From Dendrobium chrysotoxum (lineage: Eukaryota > Streptophyta > Magnoliopsida > Asparagales > Orchidaceae): DNA of 64,000 nt. Made by a program: the position numbers and the translations under genes. The stretch lies in the NCBI GenBank assembly GCA_019925795.1, contig CM034315.1, positions 10,342,200 through 10,406,199 on the forward strand, given 5' to 3'. How positions within the stretch are numbered: the first letter of the stretch is position 1; every line of letters starts with the position of its first letter. Below are positions 45,100-57,050 of this stretch, in pieces. The notes under the pieces were generated by a model. It ran no database searches. It was not told the DNA's origin and worked only from the letters and a program-made list of their open reading frames with translations.

Positions 45100-46500
45100 T
45101 ACCTCAAGAATGGATTATTGATTCAGGTGCTTCATCGCATTTCACTCCGGATCACAATAATTTGCTTCACTCCACAAACTACACCGGCCCTGACTCTGTT
45201 TCCACTGCTAATGGCCACTCTATGCCCATCCAACATTCGGGCCAGGGATTGCTTCCCTTACCTGACACTCATCATAAGCTCCATCTTCGCAATTTACTTC
45301 ATGTTCCATCCCTTACACATAATCTTCTTTCAATTTCTAAACTCACCTCTGACAATTTTGTCTCCATTTGTTTTGACGCTAACGGGTTCGTCACCAAGGA
45401 CCTCCAGGACAATCGTCCGCTTCTTCATGGTCGTCTTCGTAATGGCCTCTACCAAACCTCCTTGTTCACTGCATCCTCTCCTCAGGTCTTCACACACAAC
45501 AGTCTTCTCAGCACCTCTGGCATGCTCGGCTAGGCCACCCGAATAACAGAACTCTCAATCTTCTGTCTCAGTAAATTTCTGAAATACAATCTGTATCTTC
45601 ATTTTATATTTGCAAATACTGTAATTTGGCCAAGAGCCATAAACTGCCTTTTAATAAAACTTCTATTGTGTCTTCAAGTCCATTTAACTTGATTCATTCC
45701 GACGTGTGGGGACCTGTGCCTCAAACTTCTCTGGATGGATTCCGTTATTATGTTGTTTTTATAGATGATCACACTCGCTTCTCCTGGATTTATCTTATGC
45801 AATCTAAGCATGAAACGTTTACTAAATTTCACCCAATTCTATAACCTCATTCAGAATCAATTCAACTCAACCATTAAATCCTTTAGATCTGACGGCGGCA
45901 GTGAGTTCACAAGCACGGTTTTTAAAAATTAATGCATACTCACGGGATAACACATCAGATAAGCTGCCCTCACACACCTGAACAGAACGGGCTTGCCGAG
46001 CGAAAACATCGCCATCTTATTGAGCTCACCCGCACCCTTCTTCACGCCTCCAATCTTTCCCACACCTTCTGGGCTGAGGCAGTCTCAACAGCAAATTACC
46101 TAATAAACTGGCTGCCTTCCAAATTTGTTTCCCTCCACATTCCTTATCAGCTTCTCTATGGCAAAATTCCCAATTATTCTCACCTCAGGACCTTTGGATG
46201 TATCTGTTTTCCTTGGCTGCAACCATACACTTCTAATAAACTATCTCCTAGATCTCAAGAATGCATCTTCATTGGTTATTCCTCGCTTCACAAAGGATAC
46301 AAGTGTCACAATCTCTCCACAGGTAAGACATACATTTCTCGGCACGTTGTGTTTCATGAGCATCTCTTTTCCAATTCCTCTACATCATCTCGGCCAACTA
46401 GTTCTTCACAGACTCACAACTCACTTCTTCCATCCTCTCTTCTTGTCCCTCCTTCAACTATTACTCACAATCCAAACTCCATCCATCCTCTAAATCCGTC
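45100..46500 (+). pseudogene. copia protease and integrase, frame-broken
   Basis: Protease motif WIIDSGASSHF at about 45112-45145, then LRNLLHVPSLTHNLLSISKL. The pre-integrase motif LWHARLGHP (45513-45541) lies in another frame and is soon stopped (TAA in the NLLSQ block). Integrase follows: SDVWGP, FIDDHTRFSWIYL, RSDGGSEF, TPEQNGLAERKHRH. All three catalytic acidic residues are present. Shifts at about 45828 and 45925 throw the frame out and back, so the two parts read in the same frame with a displaced middle. Confidence 0.88.
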
Positions 46501-46639
46501 TCACACCTCTCCTCCTATCATTCCGCAATCCTCCACTCCCTCATCCACTTCCTCTATCAGACACAGCATCTCCTCCCCACCTAGCCAAGCTACCTCTGTC
46601 CCTCTTCCTCACTATCCAATGCAGACCCATCTTAAATCT

Positions 46640-47478
46640 GGCATATCCAAACCTAAGCAATTTTTCACTCTATCTGCCACTATTCCTTCCACAATTACAC
46701 CAACTACCTATTCGCAAGCCATTAAAATTCCTCATTGGAAAAAAGCAATGTCCAATGAGTTTCAGGCTCTCCAACGGCAACGTACCTGGACGCTTGTTCC
46801 GCCTCCAACCAACAAACCTATCCTAGGCTATAAAGGGATTTTTAAAACTAAACGTCGTCCCAATGGCCAGGTGGATCGCTACAAGGCTCGTCTAGTAGCT
46901 CAGGGATACAATCAAACGTTTGGTAACTACACAGAAACGTTTAGTCCGGTGGCTAAAATGCCAACTCTACGCATTTTGCTTATTCTAGCTCTTCAAAACA
47001 ACTGGCCAATGCTTCAGCTTGACGTATCAAATGCCTTTCTCCATGGCGATCTTCATGATGAAATCTACATGCGCCAACCATTTGGTTTCGTGGACGCTCA
47101 GCATCCCAAAATGGTATGTAGACTTCAAAAATCGCTCTATGGCCTCAAACAGGCTCCTCGTCAATGGTTTCAAAAGCTCACAGATTTTCTGCTCTCCTTC
47201 GGTTTTGGGTTTAGTCGTTCTGATCCCTCTTTACTCATTTTTCGTCAAAAACACATTCAAATCTACTTGCTGATATATGTCGACGATTTTCTCATTACAG
47301 GAAATGATGCCTCAACCATTCAATCATTACTACAAAGTCTGCAATCTCACTTTGCTCTCAAACAACTAGGCCAGATCTCTCTCTTTCTCGGCATAGAAGT
47401 CCTCCGCACCTCAAACGGCTTCTTCCTCCATCAAACTCAATATGCTTCTAAACTCCTCAAAATGGCAGGCCTTACCGA
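46640..47478 (+). pseudogene. copia reverse transcriptase, truncated by insertion
   Basis: Open from SQAIKIPHWKKAMSNEFQAL through YKARLVAQGYNQ, ETFSPVAKM, QLDVSNAFLHG, YGLKQAPRQWFQ, the catalytic YVDD and FLGIEVLRTSNGFFL to the cut at 47478. The usual GIDY before TETFSPV lacks one residue (FGNYTETFS), and the usual CKWVFK reads YKGIFK. The stop a few codons later belongs to the inserted LTR. Confidence 0.9.
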
Positions 47479-50142
47479 TGTTTGATTGAAAAAAAATATA
47501 GTTTTTTGAAAAAGGGTTTGATTTTCTTTGGGAAATGTTGAATTTCTGGAATTTTAATTTTATACTCGAACACTTATTATGAATGATATATCACCTCGAA
47601 AGGTGAACATATCGTTCACTAATAGGTTCAGACTACAAATCTTGATTTATCCTGATTATCGTAGTCAAACTCAGGGAGAAACAACATATGATCTCGAAGA
47701 ATCAGAATGATGTTTAATCCATTGTTTAACTATAATAATTCAGATAAGAGATCATTAATTTCATAATTAAAATTATGATTGTAATTGATATATCTATCCG
47801 GAGGAAGAAGATATCAATCACTATCGATAGTTTAAATATGACGATAATGATCATTAGGTTTGAATTTCCCAAAGATAATTAATTAAGGGTTTTAAAAAAG
47901 CTTGATTTTGAAATCAGGTCTGGATTTCTAAATCTCCTACGAGCGCAAGCCCTCGTAGTTAATTACATCGTAGGAAACCAGAAAATTTCCTACGAATACT
48001 CTCGATTAAAATAGCGATACGAATTTTATTTAAGATTTCAAAGATTGATATCAATGAAGGTTAAGGACTTGAATTTTCAAGTATGATTGGTTCAAGATTG
48101 AGCAGTTCTTTCTGGAGTCAAAGGAAGAAGAGTAGGAGGTGTTTCGAGATTCTGAATTACTTCAGAAACACCTCAAACTATCCTAAGTGTTGGGCTTGAA
48201 TTAGATTGAAAGGGATTTAATATTTGAGTGATCAATTTTATTAGAAAGTTGGGGCTTATATCCCCGATCAATAGATCAGGAGAATGCCCAGGAAGTAAGG
48301 GTAGAGACTAACCTACCAAGTGGGTATGACGTCCCCGGTCAAGATCCCATGGTTTTCCATCGTCCCGGGTTCGTCGGTATCCTTAGCCTACTTAGTCGAG
48401 TGCCGACCAGAGGATCCTTGTTAGCAACCATGGGTTACCTCATTCAAGGGGACCTCGTAGGCCAAGGGGGCTGGGGACCTAATCCTAGGCTGACAAGTAG
48501 AAGTGCACAGGTTTGTGGAAAATGAACCTATGTCTATGTCATCTAACCTAGGATGCCACTCTCATTTTATGTGCAAATTAACATATCTCAAAATAGAAAG
48601 GAACACCGGCCTAACCTAAAGCTAGAGTCCGTGTCCTAACAGGTCAATCTAGGTGTGTGTAGCAGGCTGTGTGGTTTGGATATGTCTTATATCAGGTAAT
48701 TGGTTAAAGTTGTTTAATATTCTGGTTGGTTGAAAGGCTTAAGGGAAGATTTATGTTAAAGTTTAAGTCTTAATGATTCGAAATTGATTTTAAGATCAAT
48801 TATTAATTATTTGGTGGATACCACCTTTGTTGCTCACCGAGGCCGTGAAGTTTATTTCACCTTCCTTGGGGCTAATTTAATAGCCTCGTAGGCCTGGGTT
48901 ACCCAGTGGTACCCGGTAAGATTAAATGAATGAGATTTAATTTAAGGTTTAAAATTTGATGAATCTTAATTATTTGTTGGATACCACCTTTGTTGCTCAC
49001 CGAGGCCGTGAAGTTTATTTCACCTTCCTTGGGGCTAATTTAATAGCCTCGTAGGCCTGGGTTACCCAGTGATACCCAGTATGATTAAATGAATTAGATT
49101 TGGTTTAAGATTTGAAATTTGATGAATTTCAATTAAGGTTGATTGATTGTTGATTTTAAAGTTAGATTAAAATTTTATGAATTTTTAAATCAAGTATTTA
49201 ATTTTGAAGTTATTTGAATTATTTAATATTTTTAATTAAGGGTGTTTTAATGATTTGAGTCTAAATGAACTCTAAACTCCTTGAAATCACCTCCAAAGAT
49301 CAGGAATGATCTAAGGAGGGATTATCAAGTGTTTAAGAATTCTTTGGAATTTTTAATCATTTTTAATTAATTAAATTAATTAAATATTCAATTTTATTTA
49401 AAAAATTCAATTAAGCTTGAATTTAATGTCAAATCAAGGAGGTTTTAATTTTTCTGTATTAAGGGTTCAATTTTGTTTAATTTGAGATATTATATGTATC
49501 TTTGTGTTTTAAATTTGATTTATTAAATTTCTTGAAGTTTTGAGGGCATGATTAAGGCTTAATCTTAAGGGGTTTGATTAAGGGGCTTAAAGAATTCAAA
49601 CTTTAGTTAGGATTTTCCCTAGAGCAGGGAAAGTCACTAAACTCAAGGGGTTTGAATTTTAAGTCAATTGGATTTAAAGAAGTTTTGAGGCTTAATTAAG
49701 GGTTTAACTTTAATTAAATCTTTTAAGTGGTTTAATGATTAATCGATTGATTTAAGTTTGATTGAGGTCAAGTTTGATGGTGTACACTGACCCTAAGGTA
49801 TGGTGTCACTAAGTTCTCTAAGTTTGATGTTTGATCCTTAAAGGATGTATGTGTGAAGCCTAGAGTTTGCCTAAGTTCTCTAAGACTCGTCCTTAATTAT
49901 TGTCCTTAATGATGTCACTAGGTTTAATGGGTTTGAATCAGTGTCACTAACCCTTTGGACCTGCAGATGAATATAAACCAATTATGTCGATGATACATAT
50001 TTACTGAATACATGAGTCAGGAACTTAAGGTCGGAGGAATAATTCAACAGGAAAATCTAGGAGCCCTATGATCTTCTAAGTTTTAAGAAAACTTACCTGA
50101 TCACCGGAGCTGATCAACGGTGATTCTGACCGTGGTACACCG
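47479..50142 (-). repeat. 3' LTR of the young element, portion visible in both copies
   Basis: 2664 bp matched without any net insertion or deletion to 61337-64000. I count three substitutions (near 47894, 48574 and 49006). The LTR continues past 50142 but its end cannot be set because the partner leaves the window. A 163-bp internal duplication starts at 48815 and 48978 (TGGATACCACCTTTGTTGCT in both). Confidence 0.93.
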
Positions 50143-52430
50143 TTTGGAAGAAAGGGGGTGACTGAAGCTCCTTGATTTTATCTTCTAATCAACTCCACCA
50201 GTACCTCGCAAAAAGGCGAAGAGAGAAGGAGGTGTCAGAATATCATGCATCAATTATAGAAGTTACTATTAATTAACATGTAAATGAATACGTGAGGAGT
50301 ACAAATCAAATCAAATCACTAAAGAAATTTCAAAATGTGTATTACTTTACAAGAATCAATTTTAACATGTATGCTTCTAGACGAAAAGGAATCCCAACTC
50401 ATTCTTTTCCAAAACACTTCATAAGGCTTTTCACATATGAGAATGAAATATAACTGTGCATGTGTCACTTTCCAACTTCATCCAAAACACCTCATGGAAA
50501 TCTTTAAAATACTCAAAAGTGAAGTACAAAATATATGTGTGCTCTCCAACATTCGTACACCTCAATTTGAACCCAACTTGCAAAGGATAAGTTTCCAACA
50601 TATTCATTTATCCCAACTCAACCCTTATGCCAAATGAGATTTGGGAGAAGAAAGAAAAGAAAGGATAGCAACTTCACTTCCTTCTGACAATTCAAGAAAC
50701 CTTCAACCATAAACCATAGAAATTTGCATTCGATCATTGAAATGAAAGGTCAGCAACATAGCCATGATTCTTTGAGCAAAATGTCACATAACACCACCAC
50801 ATGAAACATGCAAGAAGGTTTTCCAATATCTCCTTGCACATTATCAAAGCATTGGTAGGCATATGGACTCTACAACTCATTAAAAGAATGTTTCAATATT
50901 TTACAACTCTTCATAAGAAGATTTCAGCATAGTATGATCTATTGCAAGAAAATTTTAGTACTTTGTAAGCCATCAAGAGAGCACTTAAAAATATCCATAA
51001 GCGGAGTTCCAGCAAGTGTATTCATTAAAAGAGAAAGAAAATCCAGCAAATAACTCTATGCAATGAAGAGATTTCATGATTGTGTAAGTCATCAAGAGTA
51101 ACTTCAATGTCCTATAACCTGTCAAAAATGACAATGATAGAAGATTACCACAGCTTCTCCTTCGTTACCATACAAAATGTATAGATTTAGAGAGTGAATC
51201 ACGACGTGCATCAATTAAGTCTTAAAGAACTTTTTATCAATTGGAATGAATGAATATATCAGTTATCTAGAAATAATCTGAAGTTATGAGAGAAGAAGAG
51301 CTATGTGGAAATGAATATCAATTTAGATATACAAATTTGCAAAATCTACAAATGAGTAAACTTGCACTGTTCATCGAGAACCATATTCTCCAACTGATTA
51401 AACAATTAATTTGGATTTTGGAATACTTGCTCGTACATATAGATTTGTCCATGAACGTCGAACAAGAATGTAGAATAAAAAAAAAAAAAGGTCACCAATC
51501 CTTCACAAATTCTGCATAGAAATCATGGAGCAAACTCATATCTTTCAATGGAACATGTGTCAATATATCAACAGTACATTTTCCTAATTCCTGGATATAG
51601 CATGAAGAATTCCTCTTTTTTTTTTATTATTATATAATGCCCATAAAAAGTTCTTCAAATGCCTTAAATAAAGTAGTACTATCTGCAGCTAGGTGCAATA
51701 AATTTCTTCCAGCCCAGGGACTTCGGAAAAATAAGAAAAGAAATTGCTCCCCATAAACGATCTTAGAAGGCATAAATTCTAATAAAATCAATAATGCTGG
51801 ATATGAAACTTTCTACGATCCATAGCATCCACTCGTTAGAAATTGCCACAGTCCATTTTAAATGGTTTTTAGAATATTATTGGGATACCAAGCATCTGGA
51901 AATCTTTTGAAATCATAACTCACATCAGGTCAATTTCTAATCAAGAAAGATCTGGAACAAAATCTTGACAGAAATTGAACACCATTTGTTTCCAACAAAT
52001 CATTGCATCCAAACCATCTAATTTAAATATCCCTCCCTCAAATATCTAGCAGCATTCAAGAATCGTATTAACTCCCTTTCTCCCATGCAATTCAAATCAG
52101 CTATATTACAAGCTAGCATGCCGAAACATAGGGGCAATAAAGAATCTTTCCATGTAGGTGCTAGTAAGACAAGCTCAAGTGACCAGACATATATTCATCC
52201 ATACGACAAGCAACCAGTTTATATAGAAGCAACCATTCCAACCAATCTCAACGAATTAGAAATAACTTAAGCTTGCAATAATCATCAAGAGACAACTCAT
52301 CAGATTCTTTGCCTACTAAATGTGTATATGTACATATACCATTGAGATATAAAATGTATGCATGTATTCATTGCTTCACTTCCCAATCCTTGAAGTAATA
52401 AAAGTGTCATGCTCACTTAAAACGTGAGTT
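50143..52430 (-). other. Probable continuation of the long LTR, no genes
   Basis: AT-rich, with recurring words 'catcaagag', 'ttcaacata', 'aagaaatttc' on the + strand. No open frame of note. The comparable zone beside the ancient LTR fragment (11.4-13.0 kb) has a similar make-up, which suggests that it is still LTR. Confidence 0.4.
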
Positions 52431-52439
52431 TCCCCTCTT

Positions 52440-53010
52440 TAAACCACACGAGGCCGCAAGATCTCTTTCGCGTAGCTGTTTCGTCCTCCTCTTCCTTCCG
52501 TCTCTGGGATCACACGATCAAAATATATGGGGGAAGCTGAATGGGATAGATGATGCCGGCTGGAAGCTTGAGCATACGACTAGGGCTTCTTGAGGATAAA
52601 TCAAGAGGAATCAATGCTCTCGTGGATGGGGCCGCTGCTTGTATGAAGATTACGGCTAGGGGATGGACCATGAGAGACGATCCAAGAAGAAGGAGCTCTT
52701 GGGAAGCCCTAGAAAACATCAAGGCATAAAGGGGGCGGCTGCTGTAGTGTCTAGAAGGAGAAAGGGCTTGCGGCTCTGGATATTTTTTTCTGGATCCATC
52801 GTGGAATGAGATAATGACGGCAAGCCCTAGCCGTTCTTCCTTTCCCGACCCTAGCTGCTTTGAAGTGGGGAGGATGAGGATCTCAAAGGAAGCGGCTAAG
52901 TCATGGAGACCTCGAATGAGAGCTGCTGCCCCTTTTTTTTTTTTTTTAATCTTGAAGTATGAAAAGCAAAAATATGACGATCCTACCCATGCGAATCTTG
53001 ATCCGACGGC
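52440..53010 (-). promoter_or_regulatory. Promoter-like zone of the young element (minus strand)
   Basis: On the minus strand, reading left from 53010: GAGCCGTCGGATCAAGATTC, a run of 15 A followed by GGGG, then CTAGGGCTTGCCGTCATT and further GC-rich DNA, then CATATATTTTG near 52525. 'gagccgtcggatc' is a common motif upstream of plant LTR promoters. A leader starting here and reading towards 47479 would place the U3/R boundary in this zone and give an LTR of about 5.5 kb. This is inference. Confidence 0.35.
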
Positions 53011-53299
53011 TCATACACGAGTGGATTGCAAAATGAAATATTAAAATGATTGGAATGAAATAATTGAATCAAATAAGCCAATTTAATTAAGTATAGAATT
53101 TACACTAATTTGATTGAGAGTATTCAGGTTAATTAATGCAAATTTGATTTATATCAAGCTGATTAAAGCCGTCAAGCTTTAAATTGAATGCGAGTCGGTC
53201 GACTCAATTCTAGATCACTTGATTGAATCAAATTTTGATAAAATTCAAATAATTTTTTGATTGACAATTGATTAAAACTAATTTTTTAAAGTTTGAATT

Positions 53300-54480
53300 A
53301 TGATTGGACCGAAGTGTGATTGAAGATTCGAGTGAAGTGTATATTGCGGACTGAATTGGAATGGGATCAAAATTTGATTGAAAATTAATTGAAGGTTGAT
53401 TGGAAGCTTGATTGAAGGATGCATATTTGATTGAGGTTTGACTTGAAATTATGGATTAAGATCTTGATTGAGGTTTAGATTGATTTAAATCTAGATGGAT
53501 TCGAAATTTAAATAGATTGAAATTTGAATTGAGCATCTGGATTGGCTTGAAGTAAGGATTGATTTGAAGCTTGAATAAGTTTGAAATCTATGTAGATTTG
53601 AGGTCTGGATGAAAGATTGATTAGAAGTTGAATCAAGTATTTAAGTCTGGATTAAGCTGGAGATTGAATTGCCTAAGAGTCTAGGCAGGTTTGAAGCTTG
53701 AATGGGTTTAAAGTCTGGGTTGGTTTGAATGTTGATTGACCTAGAATCTGGGTAAATCTAGGACATGGTAGATCCTAGGATTTGAAACCTAGAGAAATTC
53801 TGGAGTTTAGATACCCTAGGTTTTTTTTGGATTCTAGAATGATCCTAGGATCTAGATGAATTTGAAGGAGTCCTAGGGTCTAGAGTAGATCCTAGGGATT
53901 GAAGTCTAGGAAGATCTTAGTATCTAAAATTCCTAGGGTCTGGGGTCTAAAAGAGTCTTAGGATCTAGAATAGATCCTACAGTCTAGATTCTAGGAGGAT
54001 CCTAAGGTTTAGAATGATCTTGAGCTCTAAAATCTAAGAAGAATCCTAGGGTTTAGGATAAATCTTAAGGTTTAGAATCTAGGGGAATCCTAAGGTCTAG
54101 ATAGATCTGAGGTCTAGGAGAAACCTAAGACCTAGACTGATCTAGAGTCTGGATAGATCCTAGGGTTAGAAATCTAGGAGAATCCTAAAGTTTAGAAATC
54201 CTAGGATCTAAGGTCTAGAATGATCTAGAAATTGAATAGATCTGGATTGGTTTAATATTGAGATTGATTTGAAGCTTAAATGGGTTTGAAATCAAAATGG
54301 ATTTGAAATCTGAATTGACTGGAAGTCTGCTAAGATCAGATTGATCCTAAGGTCAAGATTAAATTGAAGAGATCCTAGGGTCTAGGGCAGATCCTAGGGA
54401 TTGAAATCTAGGGAGATCCTAGAGTCTAGATTGGTTTTAAGTTATGTTGATCTGGGGTCAGGATTGATCTGAGGTCTGGA
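53300..54480. repeat. Low-complexity GATTGAAG / CCTAGGATCTAG repeats
   Basis: First (53300-53740) variants of 'tttgaagcttgattga', then (53750-54420) variants of 'gatcctagggtctagaatag', each 20-30 bp long and never exactly periodic. It looks like an old tandem repeat that has lost register. No gene. Confidence 0.75.
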
Positions 54481-54509
54481 TGGGTCCTACTGATCTCATA
54501 CAAAAATGA

Positions 54510-54575
54510 GGTCAACAAATGGACCCCCAATATGTGTGATAGGATGTAGTTCTATTACACATATTGGCGTTGACC
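54510..54575. repeat. Long hairpin with 16-bp stem
   Basis: CCAATATGTGTGATAG (54527-54542) faces CTATTACACATATTGG (54552-54567) across nine bases; 15 pairs are Watson-Crick and one is G:T. Further out GGTCAAC (54510-54516) faces GTTGACC (54569-54575). It stands at the start of the composite repeat region. Confidence 0.9.
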
Positions 54576-54651
54576 GAATAAAATGGTCAAGTCTAGAGTT
54601 TTGATCCTAAGAAAATGAAAAGTCTATCCCTGGGGAATTAAGGTTTGAATA

Positions 54652-55745
54652 GATACTAGGGTAGTGCTAGAAAAAGCATATTCTACCACTAGTGGGTCTG
54701 GTCCTGAGGGTAGGAGAATCCTAACCTTAAGGGTAGAGGAACCTGGGTGATCTTATAGGAAGGAAGAACTCCTAACTATAAAGGATTGAATCTAGATTTG
54801 ATTCTAAGGGAAAGAAAATCCTAACCTTAGAAGATTGAATTTGAAATGAATCTAAGGGAAGGAGATCCTAAACTTAGAAGTTTGAATTTGAAATGATGCT
54901 AGGGTAGTGCTGAGGCAGCGTACTCTACCACTAGTGGGTCTGGTCCTAAGGGAAAGGAAGAATCTATCCCTAAAGGAGAAGGAAGTCTGGATGATCGTAT
55001 AGAAAGGAAGAATTCCTAACTACAGAGGATCAAGTTTGAATTTTGATACTAGGGTAGTGCCACGAAGGGCGTACTCTGCCACTAGTAGATCTAATCCTAA
55101 GGGAAGGAAGAATCTAGCCCTAAAGAAAAGAAAGCTTGATTGAGATTGATTCCAGGACGGTGCCATAGAGGACTTACTCCATCACTAGGAAGTCTAATCC
55201 CAAGGGAAGGAAGAAGAACCTACCCTAAAGAAGAGAGAACTGGATTTTGAGATTGAACCCAGGACGGTGCCATAGAGGACTTATTCCATCACTGGGGAGT
55301 CTAATCCTAAAGGAAGGAGAAAAGCCTAACCTTGAGGAGAAGAGAGTTTGATTTTGGAGTTGAAATTGAATCCAAGACGGGGCCACAAGGGACTTATTCC
55401 ATCACTGGGGAAATGAATTCTAAGAGAAGGAGAATACTTACTCTAAGGAAGAGAAGAGCTGGATGATCTCATAGGAAGGTAATATTGCTTTCTATATGAG
55501 ATCAGACTTAAAGATTTGAATTTTGAAACTAGAATGGTGCCTCAGAGGGCATTATCGATTACTAGTAGATCTAATCCTAAGGAAAGAAAGCACGATGACT
55601 CACATCTGTCCTTAAGGAGAAGAAGACTGGAGGACCCTGAGGGAAAGAAGTATTGCTCCCCACAGAAGGTCAGATCTGGATTTTAAACCTAGGATGGTGC
55701 CACAGAGGGCGTGCTCCACCACTAGAAGATCTAATCCTAAGGAAA
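54652..55745. repeat. Eight copies of a GGTAGTGCC...CCACTAG repeat with dispersed hairpin units
   Basis: Copies start near 54652, 54895, 55041, 55150, 55254, 55367, 55528 and 55685. Each runs CTAGGGTAGTGCC (or CCAGGACGGTGCC), GGGCGTACTC, CCACTAGTGG and TCTAATCCTAAGGGAAGG. Spacing is irregular (about 105 to 245 bp). Between them stand diverged relatives of the 49-bp hairpin unit at 54749, 54983, 55463, 55632 and 55792. Confidence 0.88.
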
Positions 55746-55840
55746 GAAAGCACGATGACTCACATCTAACCTTAAGGCAAAGAAAACTGGATGATCCCGT
55801 GAGAAGGAAGCATTGCTTTACACAGAATCAGATCTGGAGT

Positions 55841-56767
55841 GATCGTATGTGAAGGAAACTTGCTTTACATAGAGGATCGAGTCAGGATGGTCGTATATAG
55901 AGGAAACTTACTCTATATAGAGGATCAGATCAGGAATGATCATATGTGAAGGAAACTTGCTTCACATAGAAGATCGAGTCTGGAATGATCATATACAGAG
56001 GAAACTTGCTCTGTATAGAGGATCGAGTCTGGATTGATCGTATATAGAGGAAACTTGCTCTATATAGAGGATCAGGCCTGGAATGATCATATGTGAAGGA
56101 AACTTACTTCACATAGAGGATCGAGTCTGGAATGATCATATATAGAGGAAACTTGCTCTGTATAGAGGATCGGGTCTGGATTGATCGTATATAGAGGAAA
56201 CTTGCTCTATATAGAGGATCAGGTCTGGAATGATCATATGTGAAGGAAACTTGCTTCACATAGGGGATCGAGTCTGGAATGATCATATACAGAGGAAACT
56301 TGCTCTGTATAGAGGATCGGGTCTGGATTGATCGTATATAGAGGAAACTTGCTCTATATAGAGGATCAGGTCTGGAATGATCATATGTGAAGGAAACTTG
56401 CTTCACATAGGGGATCGAGTCTGGAATGATCATATACAGAGGAAACTTGCTCTGTATAGAGGATCGGGTCTGGATTGATCGTATGTGAAGGAAACTTGCT
56501 TCACACAGAGGATCGAGTCTGGATGATCGTGTATAGAGAAAACTTGCTCTATACAGAGGATCGAGTCTGGATGATCGTATATAGAGAAAACTTGCTCTAT
56601 ACAGAGGATCAGGTCAGGAATGATCATGTGTAGAGGAAGCTTGCTCTGCACAGAGGATCGAGTCTGGATGATCGTATATAGAGGAAGCTTGCTCTATACA
56701 GAGGATCAGGTCAGGAATAATCATATGTGAAAGAAACTTGCTTCACATAGAGGATCGGATTTGAATT
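55841..56767. repeat. 19-unit, 49-bp tandem array of inverted repeats with co-varying arms
   Basis: Units begin GATC and repeat every 49 bp (48 once). Each has a 9-bp left arm, a near-constant 8-base loop GAAACTTG, and a 9-bp right arm that is the reverse complement of its own left arm. Main arm types: TATGTGAAG/CTTCACATA, TATACAGAG/CTCTGTATA, TATATAGAG/CTCTATATA. Twelve units pair perfectly, three have one G:T pair, four have one mismatch. From 55938 to about 56475 the types follow mainly the order A, B, C, giving a 147-bp higher-order unit. Minus-strand frames across it simply translate the repeat. Confidence 0.95.
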
Positions 56768-57050
56768 TTGGAACTTGAGAATTGAATGATTTCTGAAATT
56801 GAATTTGAAAGTGTTTGAATTTGAAACTTGATTTGACGAATTTGAATTTGAAGGGTTTTAAATCTGGGATGTGTTTTGAATTTGATTCGAATTGGTTTTG
56901 AGTTTGAAAATTTTGAATTTGAAATTTGATTTTAATTGATGTTGAATTTGATTTCAAATTTTGAATTTTGATTGTGTTTGGTTCGATTTTGATTTGTTTG
57001 AATTTGATTTTGAATTTGAAGTGTTTTGAATTTAATTTTAAGTTTGACAC
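56768..57050. repeat. Low-complexity TTTGAATTTGA repeat
   Basis: Variants of 'tttgaatttgaaa' and 'gattttgaatttg' follow the hairpin array directly. The 109-codon minus frame over it (Lys/Asn/Phe/Ile rich) is a by-product. Confidence 0.8.

Larger units (their letters stand above)
43973..47478 (+). mobile_element. Ty1/copia element, 5' part, interrupted by a nested retrotransposon
   Basis: A 5' LTR, a Met-tRNA primer site, gag, protease, integrase and most of the reverse transcriptase are present on the + strand. The sequence is cut at 47478 within the block that follows the YVDD domain (YASKLLKMAGLTD), where the minus-strand element starts. RNase H and the 3' LTR are expected right of the window. 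Several frameshifts and stops were already present or have accumulated since. Confidence 0.93.

Noticed and set aside
52510..52722. 70-codon minus-strand ORF in the promoter-like zone
   Set aside because: Too short, no motif; fits an LTR leader better.
53300..54480. Array of CCTAGG/CTAG restriction-like sites as a regulatory cluster
   Set aside because: The sites are by-products of an old low-complexity repeat and have no constant spacing.
56104..56651. Repetitive minus-strand proteins with a 49-residue period
   Set aside because: They are the hairpin array read in its three frames (147 bp equals 49 codons); no start context or family supports translation.
55841..56767. CRISPR-like regular array
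   Set aside because: Units are repeated throughout with no unique spacers, the genome is a plant's, and the element context explains it as a retrotransposon satellite.
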